A stretch of DNA of 64,000 bases from Streptomyces peucetius (GTDB taxonomy: Bacteria > Actinomycetota > Actinomycetes > Streptomycetales > Streptomycetaceae): the NCBI RefSeq assembly GCF_025854275.1, contig NZ_CP107567.1, positions 5,270,001 through 5,334,000 on the forward strand. The letters are read 5' to 3'. Positions 18,545 through 26,417 of this stretch are shown piece by piece. Each line of letters opens with the position of its first letter. Positions within the stretch are counted from its first letter, which is position 1. The translations under genes and the position numbers were made by a program. The notes under the pieces are model-generated. The model was not told the DNA's origin and did no database searches. It was given only the letters and a program-made list of their open reading frames with translations.

Positions 18545-19849
18545 GTGAAGCGCAAGCTCGTAGCAGCAATTGGTGCGGTGGCCATGATGGCTTCGGTCGC
18601 GGCGTGTGGTTCCGACGGAGGTGACAACGCCTCTAAGGACCCCAAGGACCGCAAGGAGACCCTCACCGTCTGGCTGATGGTCGACGCCCAGAGCACGTGG
18701 CCCGAGCTGGTCAAGGATGTCAACGCCCAGTTCAACAAGAAGTACCCGGGCGTCAAGGTCGACGTCCAGTACCAGCAGTGGGCGGACAAGGCCAAGAAGC
18801 TCGACACGGCACTGGGCGGCGACAAGTTCCCGGACGTCGTCGAACTCGGCAACACCGAGACGATGCAGTACATCCTCAACGGGGCGCTCGCCGAGATCGA
18901 CCCGAAGAAGTACGACAACTCCGACACCTGGATCCAGGGCCTGAAGGACACCTGCTCCTTCGAGGGCAAGCAGTTCTGCGTGCCCTACTACGCCGGCGCC
19001 CGTGTCGCCATCTACAACACCGACATGCTCAAGAAGGGCACGGGCAGCGACAAGCTGCCCGCGACCGAGGACGAGCTCCTCGCGGCGATGGACAAGGTCG
19101 GTGCCGAGTACGGCAAGAAGGACAAGCGCTTCTCGCCGCTCTATCTGCCGGGCCGCTACTGGTACGCCGCCATGTCGTACGTCGCCGCCTACGACGGCAA
19201 GATCGCCGAGTACGACGAGGGTTCGAAGGAGTGGAAGGCCTCCCTGTCCTCGCCCGAGGCGCAGAAGGGCATCGAGCACTTCGTCAACCTGGTCAAGAAG
19301 TACAACAAGGCCGACCAGACCAAGGACGAGCAGGACCACGCCAATGTGATGGCCAACGAGAAGGCCGCCCTCATCTACGGCAACGGCTGGGAGTCCGGCT
19401 CCGTCGTCGACGGCGAGAACAACGGCAACCCGAAGCTCGAGGGCAAGATCGCGACGGCCGGCATGCCCGGCCCGAACGGCAAGGCGCTGCCCTCCTTCAT
19501 CGGCGGCTCCGACCTCGCCGTGGTCAGCAAGTCCAAGGTGACGGACCTCGCGCAGGAGTGGATCTCCCTCTTCACCAGCGAGAAGTCCATGGAGGTGCTC
19601 GCCTCCAAGAACATCCTTCCGAACAACACCAAGCAGCTGGAGCCGCTGAAGGCGAAGCCGGAGACGGCGGCGATCGCGGGCGCGGTGCCGGACGCGTGGT
19701 TCACCCCGATCGCCCCGGGCTGGACCTCGATCGAGAAGGAGGAGGTCCTGGAGAACATGCTCCTGGCCATCCTCAAGGGTGACTCCGTGGAGAAGGCCAC
19801 CAAGGCGGCCGACGAGAAGATCAACGAGCTGATCAACCAGGAGTCCTGA
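18545..19849 (+). CDS. dasA: Chitooligosaccharide-binding lipoprotein DasA
   Basis: A 434-aa extracellular solute-binding protein of family 1 that delivers N,N'-diacetylchitobiose to the DasBC permease. The signal peptide with lipobox is ASVAAC, with lipidated Cys21. The mature part starts with an Asn/Asp/Lys-rich linker and then ETLTVWLMVDAQSTWPELVKDV. The start is the GTG at 18545 (VKRKLVAAIGAV), preceded by GAGGAGGG. A hairpin after the stop codon probably lets dasA mRNA accumulate above dasBC, as needed for a binding protein. No ATPase is encoded here; in Streptomyces the shared MsiK energises this transporter. Confidence 0.95.
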   Translation: MKRKLVAAIGAVAMMASVAACGSDGGDNASKDPKDRKETLTVWLMVDAQSTWPELVKDVNAQFNKKYPGVKVDVQYQQWADKAKKLDTALGGDKFPDVVELGNTETMQYILNGALAEIDPKKYDNSDTWIQGLKDTCSFEGKQFCVPYYAGARVAIYNTDMLKKGTGSDKLPATEDELLAAMDKVGAEYGKKDKRFSPLYLPGRYWYAAMSYVAAYDGKIAEYDEGSKEWKASLSSPEAQKGIEHFVNLVKKYNKADQTKDEQDHANVMANEKAALIYGNGWESGSVVDGENNGNPKLEGKIATAGMPGPNGKALPSFIGGSDLAVVSKSKVTDLAQEWISLFTSEKSMEVLASKNILPNNTKQLEPLKAKPETAAIAGAVPDAWFTPIAPGWTSIEKEEVLENMLLAILKGDSVEKATKAADEKINELINQES

Positions 19850-19856
19850 GCCGCGG

Positions 19857-19888
19857 GGGCCTCGGGGCGCGGTGCCGCCCCGAGGCCC
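19857..19888 (+). terminator. Attenuating hairpin between dasA and dasB
   Basis: Perfect 13-bp arms GGGCCTCGGGGCG / CGCCCCGAGGCCC with a 6-nt loop, 7 nt after the dasA stop codon. It probably sets the excess of binding protein over permease by partial termination or 3' end protection. Confidence 0.7.
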
Positions 19889-19977
19889 GTCGGGCATTCC
19901 CGGCGGTGGCGGGGCTCCGCGCACGCGGCCTTGCCCCGCCCTTTTCGGTGCAGAAGAACAAACGGAAGGTCAGCCAC

Positions 19978-20988
19978 GTGACTGCCGCCGACACCCAGGC
20001 CGCCGGCCCGCCGGTACCCGTACCACGTGCCCCGGAAGGAACGGGCGCCACGCCCGTGCCCGACAAGGCGGGTCCCGATTCCCGTCCGAAGAAGCGGAAG
20101 AAGGGCGAGCTCCTTCCGTATCTGCTGATACTCCCCGCGCTGGTCGCGATCGCCGCGGTCTACGCCTTCCCACTGGCCAAGACCGTGATCATGTCCTTCC
20201 AGGACATGGGGCGGAAGGAGCTGTGGACGGGCCAGTCGCCGCCCTGGGTCGGCTTCGAGCAGTTCACCAACATCCTCGGCGACTCGGAGTTCTGGTCCGT
20301 CACCGGCCGCACTGTCGTCTTCATGGCCGTCTGCGTGACCCTGACCATGGGCATCGGCCTGCTGCTCGCCCTGCTGATGACCCGGCTGACCACCTGGGTG
20401 CGCCTCGTGTTGACGGCGGCTCTGGTCGCCGCCTGGTCGATGCCGTTGATGGTCGCCGCGTCCATCTTCCGCTGGCTCTCCGACTCCGACTACGGCCTCA
20501 TCAACACCCTGATCGCCAAGGTCGCCGGTGAGGACTTCCTCGGCCACAACTGGTTCCTCGACCCCAAGCAGGGCTTCGCGATCATCTCCCTGCTGGTCAT
20601 CTGGGGCGCCATCCCGTTCGTCGTGATCACGCTGTACGCGGCGCTCACCCAGGTGCCCAGGGAACTGGAGGAGGCCGCGTCCCTCGACGGGGCGAACGCG
20701 CCCGGCGTGTTCCGGTTCGTCACCTGGCCCGTCATCCGCCCGGTCTTCACCATGGTCGCCACCCTCTCGGTGATCTGGGACTTCAACGTCTTCGGACAGA
20801 TCTGGCTGCTGCGCGGCAACAAGCCGGAACCGGAGTACGAGACCCTCGGCCTCTACTCCTTCTCCAAGGCCTTCGAGTCCACCTCGTTCAGCCAGGGCAC
20901 CGCGATCGCCCTGATCACCGTGCTGCTGCTGTCCGGTGTGGCCGTGTACTACCTGCGTCAGCTGATGAAGACAGGAGAGGTCGAATGA
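19978..20988 (+). CDS. dasB: Chitooligosaccharide ABC permease DasB
   Basis: A 336-aa MalF-type inner-membrane subunit. A Lys/Pro-rich cytoplasmic N-terminus of about 45 residues precedes six transmembrane segments beginning LLPYLLILPALVAIAAVYAF. The EAA loop that docks the ATPase is ELEEAASLDGANAPGVFRFVTWP. The GTG start at 19978 follows GGAAGG with an 8-nt spacer; the long upstream frame is not used. The stop codon overlaps the dasC start (ATGA). Confidence 0.93.
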   Translation: MTAADTQAAGPPVPVPRAPEGTGATPVPDKAGPDSRPKKRKKGELLPYLLILPALVAIAAVYAFPLAKTVIMSFQDMGRKELWTGQSPPWVGFEQFTNILGDSEFWSVTGRTVVFMAVCVTLTMGIGLLLALLMTRLTTWVRLVLTAALVAAWSMPLMVAASIFRWLSDSDYGLINTLIAKVAGEDFLGHNWFLDPKQGFAIISLLVIWGAIPFVVITLYAALTQVPRELEEAASLDGANAPGVFRFVTWPVIRPVFTMVATLSVIWDFNVFGQIWLLRGNKPEPEYETLGLYSFSKAFESTSFSQGTAIALITVLLLSGVAVYYLRQLMKTGEVE

Positions 20989-21899
20989 GCACCTACACCG
21001 TTCCCTCCCCGGCCGGCGACCGCCAGGACCTGAAGCAGGCGCCGAAGCAGGCGCCGAAGCAGGACCTGCGGCCGGACCGCAGGAGGACCCGCTGGCACTA
21101 CGACCTCATCGGCCTGGTCACCACCGTGCTGATGGCCTTCCCGGTGTACTGGCTCGTCGTCAGTTCCCTGCGCCCCAACCACGAGATCCGCTCGTACGAC
21201 CAGACGCTGTGGCCCTCGTCGCTCACCTTCGACAACTTCGCCCGGGCGGTGGAGCAGGAGAATTTCGCGACCGCCGTCCAGTCCAGCCTCATCGTGTCGG
21301 TCACCGCCGTCGTCGGCGGAATGATCATCGCGACGCTCGCGGCGCTCGCCATCGGCCGGTTCCGCTTCTTCGGCCGCAAGGCGCTGCTGATGGTGCTGAT
21401 CCTGGTCCAGATGCTGCCGCCGACCGCGATGCTCATCCCCATCTACGCCCAGCTCAACGCCATCGGCGGGCTGGACGAGTACTGGGGCCTGATCATCGTC
21501 TACCTGGTGTCCACCCTGCCCTTCGCGATCGTCATGATCCGGGGATTCGTCGTGAACATCCCGGTGGAACTCGAGGAGTCGGCGATGGTCGACGGCTGCA
21601 CACGGATGGGCGCCTTCCGCCGGGTGATCTTCCCGCTGCTCGCCCCGGGGCTGGCTGCCGCGTCGATCTTCGCGCTGGTCAACGCCTGGAACGAGTACCT
21701 CTTCGCGTACATCCTGATCAACGACAACTCCAAGTACACGCTCAACGTGTGGCTGATGACGTTCACCACCGAGCGCGGTACGGACTACGGCGCGCTGATG
21801 GCCGCCTCCACCCTCATCGCCCTGCCCGTCGTCGTCTTCTTCATGATCATCCAGAAGAAGATGGCCGCAGGTCTCACCTCCGGCGCCGTGAAGGGATAA
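20985..21899 (+). CDS. dasC: Chitooligosaccharide ABC permease DasC
   Basis: A 304-aa MalG-type permease partner of DasB. After a basic N-terminus with a short KQAPKQAPKQD repeat come six membrane segments (LIGLVTTVLMAFPVYWLVVSS onward). The EAA loop is ELEESAMVDGCTRMGAFRRVIFPLLAPG. Start ATG overlaps the dasB stop, and dasD begins 10 nt after its stop codon, so the four genes dasA-D form one transcription unit punctuated by the hairpin after dasA. Confidence 0.94.
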   Translation: MSTYTVPSPAGDRQDLKQAPKQAPKQDLRPDRRRTRWHYDLIGLVTTVLMAFPVYWLVVSSLRPNHEIRSYDQTLWPSSLTFDNFARAVEQENFATAVQSSLIVSVTAVVGGMIIATLAALAIGRFRFFGRKALLMVLILVQMLPPTAMLIPIYAQLNAIGGLDEYWGLIIVYLVSTLPFAIVMIRGFVVNIPVELEESAMVDGCTRMGAFRRVIFPLLAPGLAAASIFALVNAWNEYLFAYILINDNSKYTLNVWLMTFTTERGTDYGALMAASTLIALPVVVFFMIIQKKMAAGLTSGAVKG

Positions 21900-21908
21900 C
21901 GCCACCTC

Positions 21909-23444
21909 ATGACGACTCTGGTACGCGGAGCGGCAGGCACCCTGACCCGCGACGCACTCACCGTCCTCCAGCCCGGTTTCGTCGGCACCACCGCCCCCGA
22001 CTGGGTACTGAGGCGGATCGGTGAAGGGCTGTCCGCCGTCGGCCTCTTCGGCCGCAACATCTCCTCACCCCGTCAGCTGGCCGCCCTCACCGCCCGGTTG
22101 CGCGCGGAACGGGACGACGTTCTCGTCGCCATCGACGAGGAGGGCGGCGACGTCACCCGCCTCGAGGTGGCCCACGGCTCCTCGTTCCCCGGCAACTACG
22201 CCCTGGGCCGGGTGGACGACGTGGAACTCACCCGTGCCGTGGCGAACGAACTGGGGCGCCGGCTCGCCCGGTGCGGGGTGGACCTCAACTGGGCACCCTC
22301 CGCCGACGTCAACTCCAATCCGGATAATCCGGTCATCGGTGTGCGGTCGTTCGGCGCCGACACCGCGCTCGCCGCCCGGCACACCGTCGCCTACGTCGAG
22401 GGCCTGCAGGCAGCCGGCGTCGCCGCCTGCACCAAGCATTTCCCCGGGCACGGGGACACCAACGTGGACTCGCACCACGCGCTGCCCCGCATCGATGTGG
22501 ACCTGGACACACTGCACGCCCGTGAGCTGGTACCTTTCCGCGCCGCCGTCGCGGCGGGTTCCAAAGCGGTCATGAGTGCGCATATTCTGCTGCCCGCGCT
22601 CGATCCCGACCGTCCCGCGACGCTGAGCCCGCAGATCCTCACCGGTCTGCTGCGCGAAGAGCTGGGCTATCAGGGCCTGATCGTCACGGACGGCATGGAG
22701 ATGCAGGCCATCTCCTCCACGTACGGCATCGAGCGCGGCTCGGTCCTCGCGATCGCCGCCGGAGCCGACGCGATCTGCGTCGGTGGCGGCCTGGCCGACG
22801 AGGAGACCGTACTGCGGCTGCGCGACGCGCTGGTCGATGCGGTGCGCGGTGGAGACCTGCCCGAGGAGCGGCTGGCCGACGCGGCGGCGCGGGTGCGCGG
22901 CCTCGCCGACTGGACACGCCGGGCCAGGGGGGCTGCGGCAGAGCCGGGCGCGGCTTCACAGGAGGGGACCGCGCCCGGCTCCGACACGGAGATCGGCCTG
23001 GTCGCGGCGCGTCGCGCGGTGCGGGTCACCGCCGGTGCACAGCCCTGGGAGCCGGTGACGAAGCCCCCGTACGTCGCCGCCTTCACCGCGGTCGCCAACA
23101 TCGCCGTCGGTGACGAGACGCCATGGGGTGTGGCCGCGGAACTGGCCGTCCTGCTGCCCGGCACCCGGACCGACACCTATACGGAAGGTTCCGACACATC
23201 CGACTTGGTGTCACATGTGCTGGAGGCGGCGGCGGACCGTAGGATCGTCGCCGTGCTGCGCGACGTGCACCGCCACTCGTGGATGGCGAACGCCCTCGAG
23301 GCGCTCCTCGCGGCCCGTCCCGACACGGTCGTCGTCGAGATGGGCCTGAACCGTGCGGAGCCCAGGGGGGCCCTGCACATCGCGACCCATGGCGCGGCCC
23401 GCGTCTGCGGACGCGCCGCCGCCGAGGTCGTCACCGGCATGTGA
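21909..23444 (+). CDS. dasD: GH3 beta-N-acetylhexosaminidase DasD
   Basis: A 511-aa glycoside hydrolase family 3 enzyme without signal peptide, so it acts in the cytoplasm on imported chitobiose to release GlcNAc. The family signature is KHFPGHGDTNVDSHH (residues 176-190), with the Asp187/His189 pair used as acid/base by NagZ-like members. IVTDGMEM holds the nucleophile, Asp261. Its product feeds the pool of sugar phosphates that relieve DasR, closing the regulatory loop. The N-terminal two thirds is the catalytic barrel; the rest is the GH3 C-terminal domain. Confidence 0.93.
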   Translation: MTTLVRGAAGTLTRDALTVLQPGFVGTTAPDWVLRRIGEGLSAVGLFGRNISSPRQLAALTARLRAERDDVLVAIDEEGGDVTRLEVAHGSSFPGNYALGRVDDVELTRAVANELGRRLARCGVDLNWAPSADVNSNPDNPVIGVRSFGADTALAARHTVAYVEGLQAAGVAACTKHFPGHGDTNVDSHHALPRIDVDLDTLHARELVPFRAAVAAGSKAVMSAHILLPALDPDRPATLSPQILTGLLREELGYQGLIVTDGMEMQAISSTYGIERGSVLAIAAGADAICVGGGLADEETVLRLRDALVDAVRGGDLPEERLADAAARVRGLADWTRRARGAAAEPGAASQEGTAPGSDTEIGLVAARRAVRVTAGAQPWEPVTKPPYVAAFTAVANIAVGDETPWGVAAELAVLLPGTRTDTYTEGSDTSDLVSHVLEAAADRRIVAVLRDVHRHSWMANALEALLAARPDTVVVEMGLNRAEPRGALHIATHGAARVCGRAAAEVVTGM

Positions 23445-23470
23445 GCCGGTCCGGCCGACGCGGACCGTGC

Positions 23471-23509
23471 GGTGCCGGGCAGGTGCCCGGAAGACCGGCG
23501 CCCGGCACC
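23471..23509 (+). terminator. Terminator hairpin of the das operon
   Basis: GGTGCCGGGC (23471-23480) pairs with GCCCGGCACC (23500-23509); the 19-nt loop contains a further possible stem. Confidence 0.65.
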
Positions 23510-23670
23510 CTGGAGCGCCACCTGGAGGCAACCGGCATGTCCGACCTGTTCGTGGTCGGACCGGCGGCTCAGGTCGAGGCGGCGTCGGCAGGCTTCGTGC
23601 TGCCGACGGACGGTGTGCCCAAGGCGCTGCAGCGGTCCTGGAGACCCTTCCGCTGCAGCTGCCGGCGTAA
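23510..23670 (+). pseudogene. 3' remnant of an unidentified gene, frameshifted
   Basis: Frame 2 reads LERHLEATGMSDLFVVGP, then AAQVEAASAGFVLPTDGVPKALQ, a protein-like alpha/beta segment. A one-base shift near 23635 continues as AVLETLPLQLPA and a TAA stop codon at 23668-23670. There is no start codon or ribosome site, and the left end lies in the das terminator. This is what is left of a deleted and frameshifted gene. I do not recognise the family. Confidence 0.5.
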
Positions 23671-23800
23671 GAGGTGGCCATCGCCCGGGGGGCAGGACCC
23701 GGATGCCCCGAGGGCGCCGGCGAAGGTGACCGAGACCCGGTAGGGCCGCTCGGCTCCACGGCCCGGCGGGGCAGGGCCGTACGGCGGGGGCCGTGATCGC

Positions 23801-23832
23801 GACGGGCGGGTGTGATGAGGGGCCCGCCCGTC
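23801..23832 (+). terminator. Terminator hairpin after the gene remnant
   Basis: Perfect 10-bp arms GACGGGCGGG / CCCGCCCGTC with a 12-nt loop; likely the old terminator of the decayed gene. Confidence 0.6.
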
Positions 23833-23923
23833 GTTCACGGACCGGTACCGGGCGCGTCTTCATACTTCGCCGATTCATAAGTATGGTGGCGGAACTAAAC
23901 TCTTCCGAAGCATGGACAGGCAG

Positions 23924-23939
23924 AATGGTCTAGTCCACA
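23924..23939. promoter_or_regulatory. Solitary DasR box in a gene-free stretch
   Basis: AATGGTCTAGTCCACA matches 12 of 16 dre positions, including the core TGGTCTAG. It lies in an AT-richer stretch (about 23860-23950) that also has a 7-bp inverted repeat CATACTT/AAGTATG (23861-23885). GGAGGG follows at 23982, but the only GTG after it opens a 10-codon frame. The next real gene starts 200 nt away. The whole gap 23445-24138 holds only this box, the remnant and hairpins. Confidence 0.6.
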
Positions 23940-24125
23940 ATTGGATTTGTTGAAGCCTCCGCCCTCCCCGCACAGGAGGGTGGAACGAGGTCACCGGCGC
24001 TCTCTGCCCTGACTGCGCCGAGACCTCCGTACGGCCGACCGGGACCGCACACCCTTCGGCCGGGAAACTCCGGGCTGCGGTGCCTGACGGGTTGAGGGTC
24101 CCGTCACGGCGCCGCGGCCCGCGGG

Positions 24126-24131
24126 TACCCT
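24126..24131 (+). promoter_or_regulatory. -10 hexamer of a probable leaderless promoter
   Basis: TACCCT, then 7 nt, then the GTG at 24139 of the sensor kinase gene. No Shine-Dalgarno sequence is visible. Confidence 0.45.
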
Positions 24132-24138
24132 CGCTGAC

Positions 24139-25623
24139 GTGCCCTCCATGAACGATCTCGTCCGCCAGCACACCGCTCTGAGTGAGTCCGACCTCGAGTG
24201 GCTCCACCTGCTGGTGTCGGAGTGGCAGCTGCTCTCCGACCTCTCCTTCGCCGACCTGGTGCTGTGGGTCCCCACCCGCGACGGCACGCGGTACGTCTCC
24301 GTCGCCCAGATGCGTCCCAACACGGGCCCCACCTCGTACCAGGACGACATGGTCGGCCACCTGGTCCCGCGGGGCCGGCGCCCGCTGCTGGACGCCGCAC
24401 TGGACGAGGGCCGCATCGTGCGCGAGGGCGACCCCGAGTGGCGCGAGGAGGTGCCGGTACGGGTCGAGTCCATCCCCGTACGCCGTGAGGGCCGCGTTCT
24501 CGGCGTCATCGCGCGCAACACCAATCTGCTCACCGTCCGGACCCCGTCACGGCTCGAGCTCACCTATCTCCAGTCCGCCTCCGACCTGGCGCAGATGATC
24601 GCTGCCGGAACGTTTCCCTTCCCCGACGAGCAGGTCGAGATGGACTCCTCCCCGCGCGCCGGGGACGGTCTCATCCGCCTCGACGCGGACGGCATCGTCC
24701 AGTACGCCAGCCCCAACGGCCTCTCCGCGTACCACCGGCTCGGCCTCGCCTCCGACCTCGTCGGCCAGCACCTGGGCCAGCTCACCGCCGAGCTCGCGCC
24801 CTCCCGCGGTCCGGTCGACGAAGCCCTGGCCAAGATCGCCAGCGGCTACGCCCCCCGCGAGACGGAGGTCGAGGGCAACGGCGGCGTCATCCAGCTGCGG
24901 GCGATCCCGCTCAAGCCCAAGGGCGTCCGGATCGGCTCGCTGGTGCTGCTGCGGGACGTGACCGAACTGCGCCGCCGCGAACGCGAGTTGATCACCAAGG
25001 ACGCGACCATCCGGGAGATCCACCACCGGGTGAAGAACAACCTCCAGACGGTTGCCGCGCTGTTGCGCCTCCAGTCGCGCCGGATGGATTCCGTACGCGG
25101 CCGTGACGCCCTCAACGAGGCGGTGCGGCGCGTCGGTTCCATCGCGATCGTGCACGAGACGCTGTCCCAGAATCTGGACGAGCGTGTGGAGTTCGACGAC
25201 ATCGCGGACCGGGTGATCGCGATGGTGGCGGAGATCTCACCGGGAAAGGTCGACTGCCGGCGCACGGGCCGCTTCGGCATCCTGGACGCGGAGGTCGCCA
25301 CACCCCTGTCCATGGTGCTCACCGAGGTGCTGCAGAACGCCCTGGAGCACGGCTTCGCGCAGGGGGAGCAGGGCTCGGTGGAGGTCGCGGCGGTCCGCGG
25401 CGAGAACCGCGCCCAGGGCTCCCGGCTGCTGATCACCGTCCAGGACGACGGGGCGGGTCTGCCGGAGGGCTTCGACCCGCAGCGGGCCGGGAATCTGGGG
25501 CTGCAGATCGTCCGGACCCTGGTCGAGGGGGAGCTGGGCGGCACCTTCGACATGCTTCCGGTCCCCGAGCCCGGGCGTGGCACCCGGGTCGTGCTGGACG
25601 TCCCCGTACCCGACAAGCGCTGA
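24139..25623 (+). CDS. PdtaS-like cytoplasmic sensor histidine kinase
   Basis: A 494-aa soluble kinase. An N-terminal GAF-like domain (residues about 20-155) is followed by a PAS domain (about 175-275). Then comes a HisKA_2 dimerisation helix with the phospho-accepting His in REIHHRVKNNLQTVAALLRLQ (His295/296), and a HATPase_c domain (LTEVLQNALEHGF N-box, VQDDGAGLP, NLGLQIVRTLV). This is the architecture of PdtaS, which phosphorylates the ANTAR RNA-binding regulator PdtaR, encoded elsewhere here. Start is the GTG at 24139 because of the -10 hexamer; the ATG at 24148 is also possible. Confidence 0.87.
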   Translation: MPSMNDLVRQHTALSESDLEWLHLLVSEWQLLSDLSFADLVLWVPTRDGTRYVSVAQMRPNTGPTSYQDDMVGHLVPRGRRPLLDAALDEGRIVREGDPEWREEVPVRVESIPVRREGRVLGVIARNTNLLTVRTPSRLELTYLQSASDLAQMIAAGTFPFPDEQVEMDSSPRAGDGLIRLDADGIVQYASPNGLSAYHRLGLASDLVGQHLGQLTAELAPSRGPVDEALAKIASGYAPRETEVEGNGGVIQLRAIPLKPKGVRIGSLVLLRDVTELRRRERELITKDATIREIHHRVKNNLQTVAALLRLQSRRMDSVRGRDALNEAVRRVGSIAIVHETLSQNLDERVEFDDIADRVIAMVAEISPGKVDCRRTGRFGILDAEVATPLSMVLTEVLQNALEHGFAQGEQGSVEVAAVRGENRAQGSRLLITVQDDGAGLPEGFDPQRAGNLGLQIVRTLVEGELGGTFDMLPVPEPGRGTRVVLDVPVPDKR

Positions 25624-25690
25624 CCCCGCCGACGGTGCCCCCGCCGACGGTGCCCCTCCGGCGCCGGGGTGCGGGCCGGTGCACAGCGAA

Positions 25691-25723
25691 GAGCCCCGGA
25701 CCGTGTGGAACGGTCCGGGGCTC
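25691..25723. terminator. Bidirectional terminator between sensor kinase and wblE
   Basis: Perfect 14-bp arms GAGCCCCGGACCGT / ACGGTCCGGGGCTC with a 5-nt loop, between convergent genes. Confidence 0.8.
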
Positions 25724-25840
25724 GAAGCTCACGTGCTCGCATGTGCGATGCGCATCGGGGGTACTGCGCGCTGCGGCTCGAAGGCGGTGAGTGCGTACTC
25801 GCTGTACGCGCCGCCGGCGGAGGCCGGTAGCGGGGTGGCG

Positions 25841-26098
25841 TCAGGCGCTGGCGTTACGCGCCCGGTTGCGGGCGGCGCGGCGCTTCATCGCGCGGCGCTC
25901 GTCCTCGCTGAGGCCACCCCAGACGCCGGAGTCCTGGCCGGACTCGAGCGCCCACTGCAGGCACTGCTCCATGACGGGGCAGCGACGGCAGACGGCCTTG
26001 GCTTCCTCGATCTGCAGCAGCGCAGGACCGGTGTTGCCGATGGGGAAGAACAGCTCGGGGTCTTCCTCGCGGCAAACGGCGTTGTGACGCCAGTCCAT
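25841..26098 (-). CDS. wblE: WhiB-family iron-sulfur regulator WblE
   Basis: An 85-aa member of the actinobacterial Wbl family that binds a redox- and NO-sensitive [4Fe-4S] cluster and region 4 of the principal sigma factor. The four cluster cysteines are Cys9, Cys37, Cys40 and Cys46; the turn GVWGG and the basic tail RRAMKRRAARNRARNASA follow. It matches, as I recall, S. coelicolor WblE, the orthologue of mycobacterial WhiB1. AGGAGAGG precedes the ATG. It is likely essential or nearly so, as whiB1 is in mycobacteria (inference). Confidence 0.94.
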   Translation of the reverse strand: MDWRHNAVCREEDPELFFPIGNTGPALLQIEEAKAVCRRCPVMEQCLQWALESGQDSGVWGGLSEDERRAMKRRAARNRARNASA

Positions 26099-26396
26099 GG
26101 CTGCTACCTCTCCTTGGTATTACGTTCAGGTTGCTTGTGAATGTGAACGCTTTCACGAATCCCTACGCGAGGGAAGGGCCGATCGCCAGTTGCCCGGCGC
26201 TGGGTCCTGGATTCGTGGAAGGGGTTCCGGCGGTCTGTGGGGCCGATGTTGCGGGCCGTCCCGATCGCCATGTAGAGATTCGCAAACCTCGGCGGCGGAT
26301 ACAACCCCTTCCGGAAAGTTTTTTTTGATTCCTCGGTGTCGACTAGGTCACAGCCGTACTTCTATGGGGTGGATCGCAGCCCATACGTTCGAGATA
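26099..26396. other. Gene-free region holding the wblE promoter
   Basis: No coding frame is credible here. Read toward wblE (minus), the region contains an A8 tract (26329-26336) flanked by GGAATC and CTTTCCGG, which is unusual in such GC-rich DNA. Nearer the gene is AT-richer DNA with an ACATTCACAAGCAACC stretch. I could not fix -35/-10 elements with confidence; a SigR-type GGAAT...GTT is present but with a 22-nt spacer, too long to count. Confidence 0.4.
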
Positions 26397-26413
26397 AAGG
26401 ACTTTCGGTCCTT
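26397..26413 (-). terminator. Intrinsic terminator after the lipid kinase gene
   Basis: AAGGAC / GTCCTT stem with a 5-nt loop; on the minus strand it is followed by TTTAT, giving a small U-rich tail. Confidence 0.5.
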
Positions 26414-26417
26414 CTGG

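Noticed and set aside
26314..26336. SigR-type promoter (GGAAT...GTT) upstream of wblE
   Set aside because: The spacer is 22 nt; functional SigR promoters need 18 or 19.
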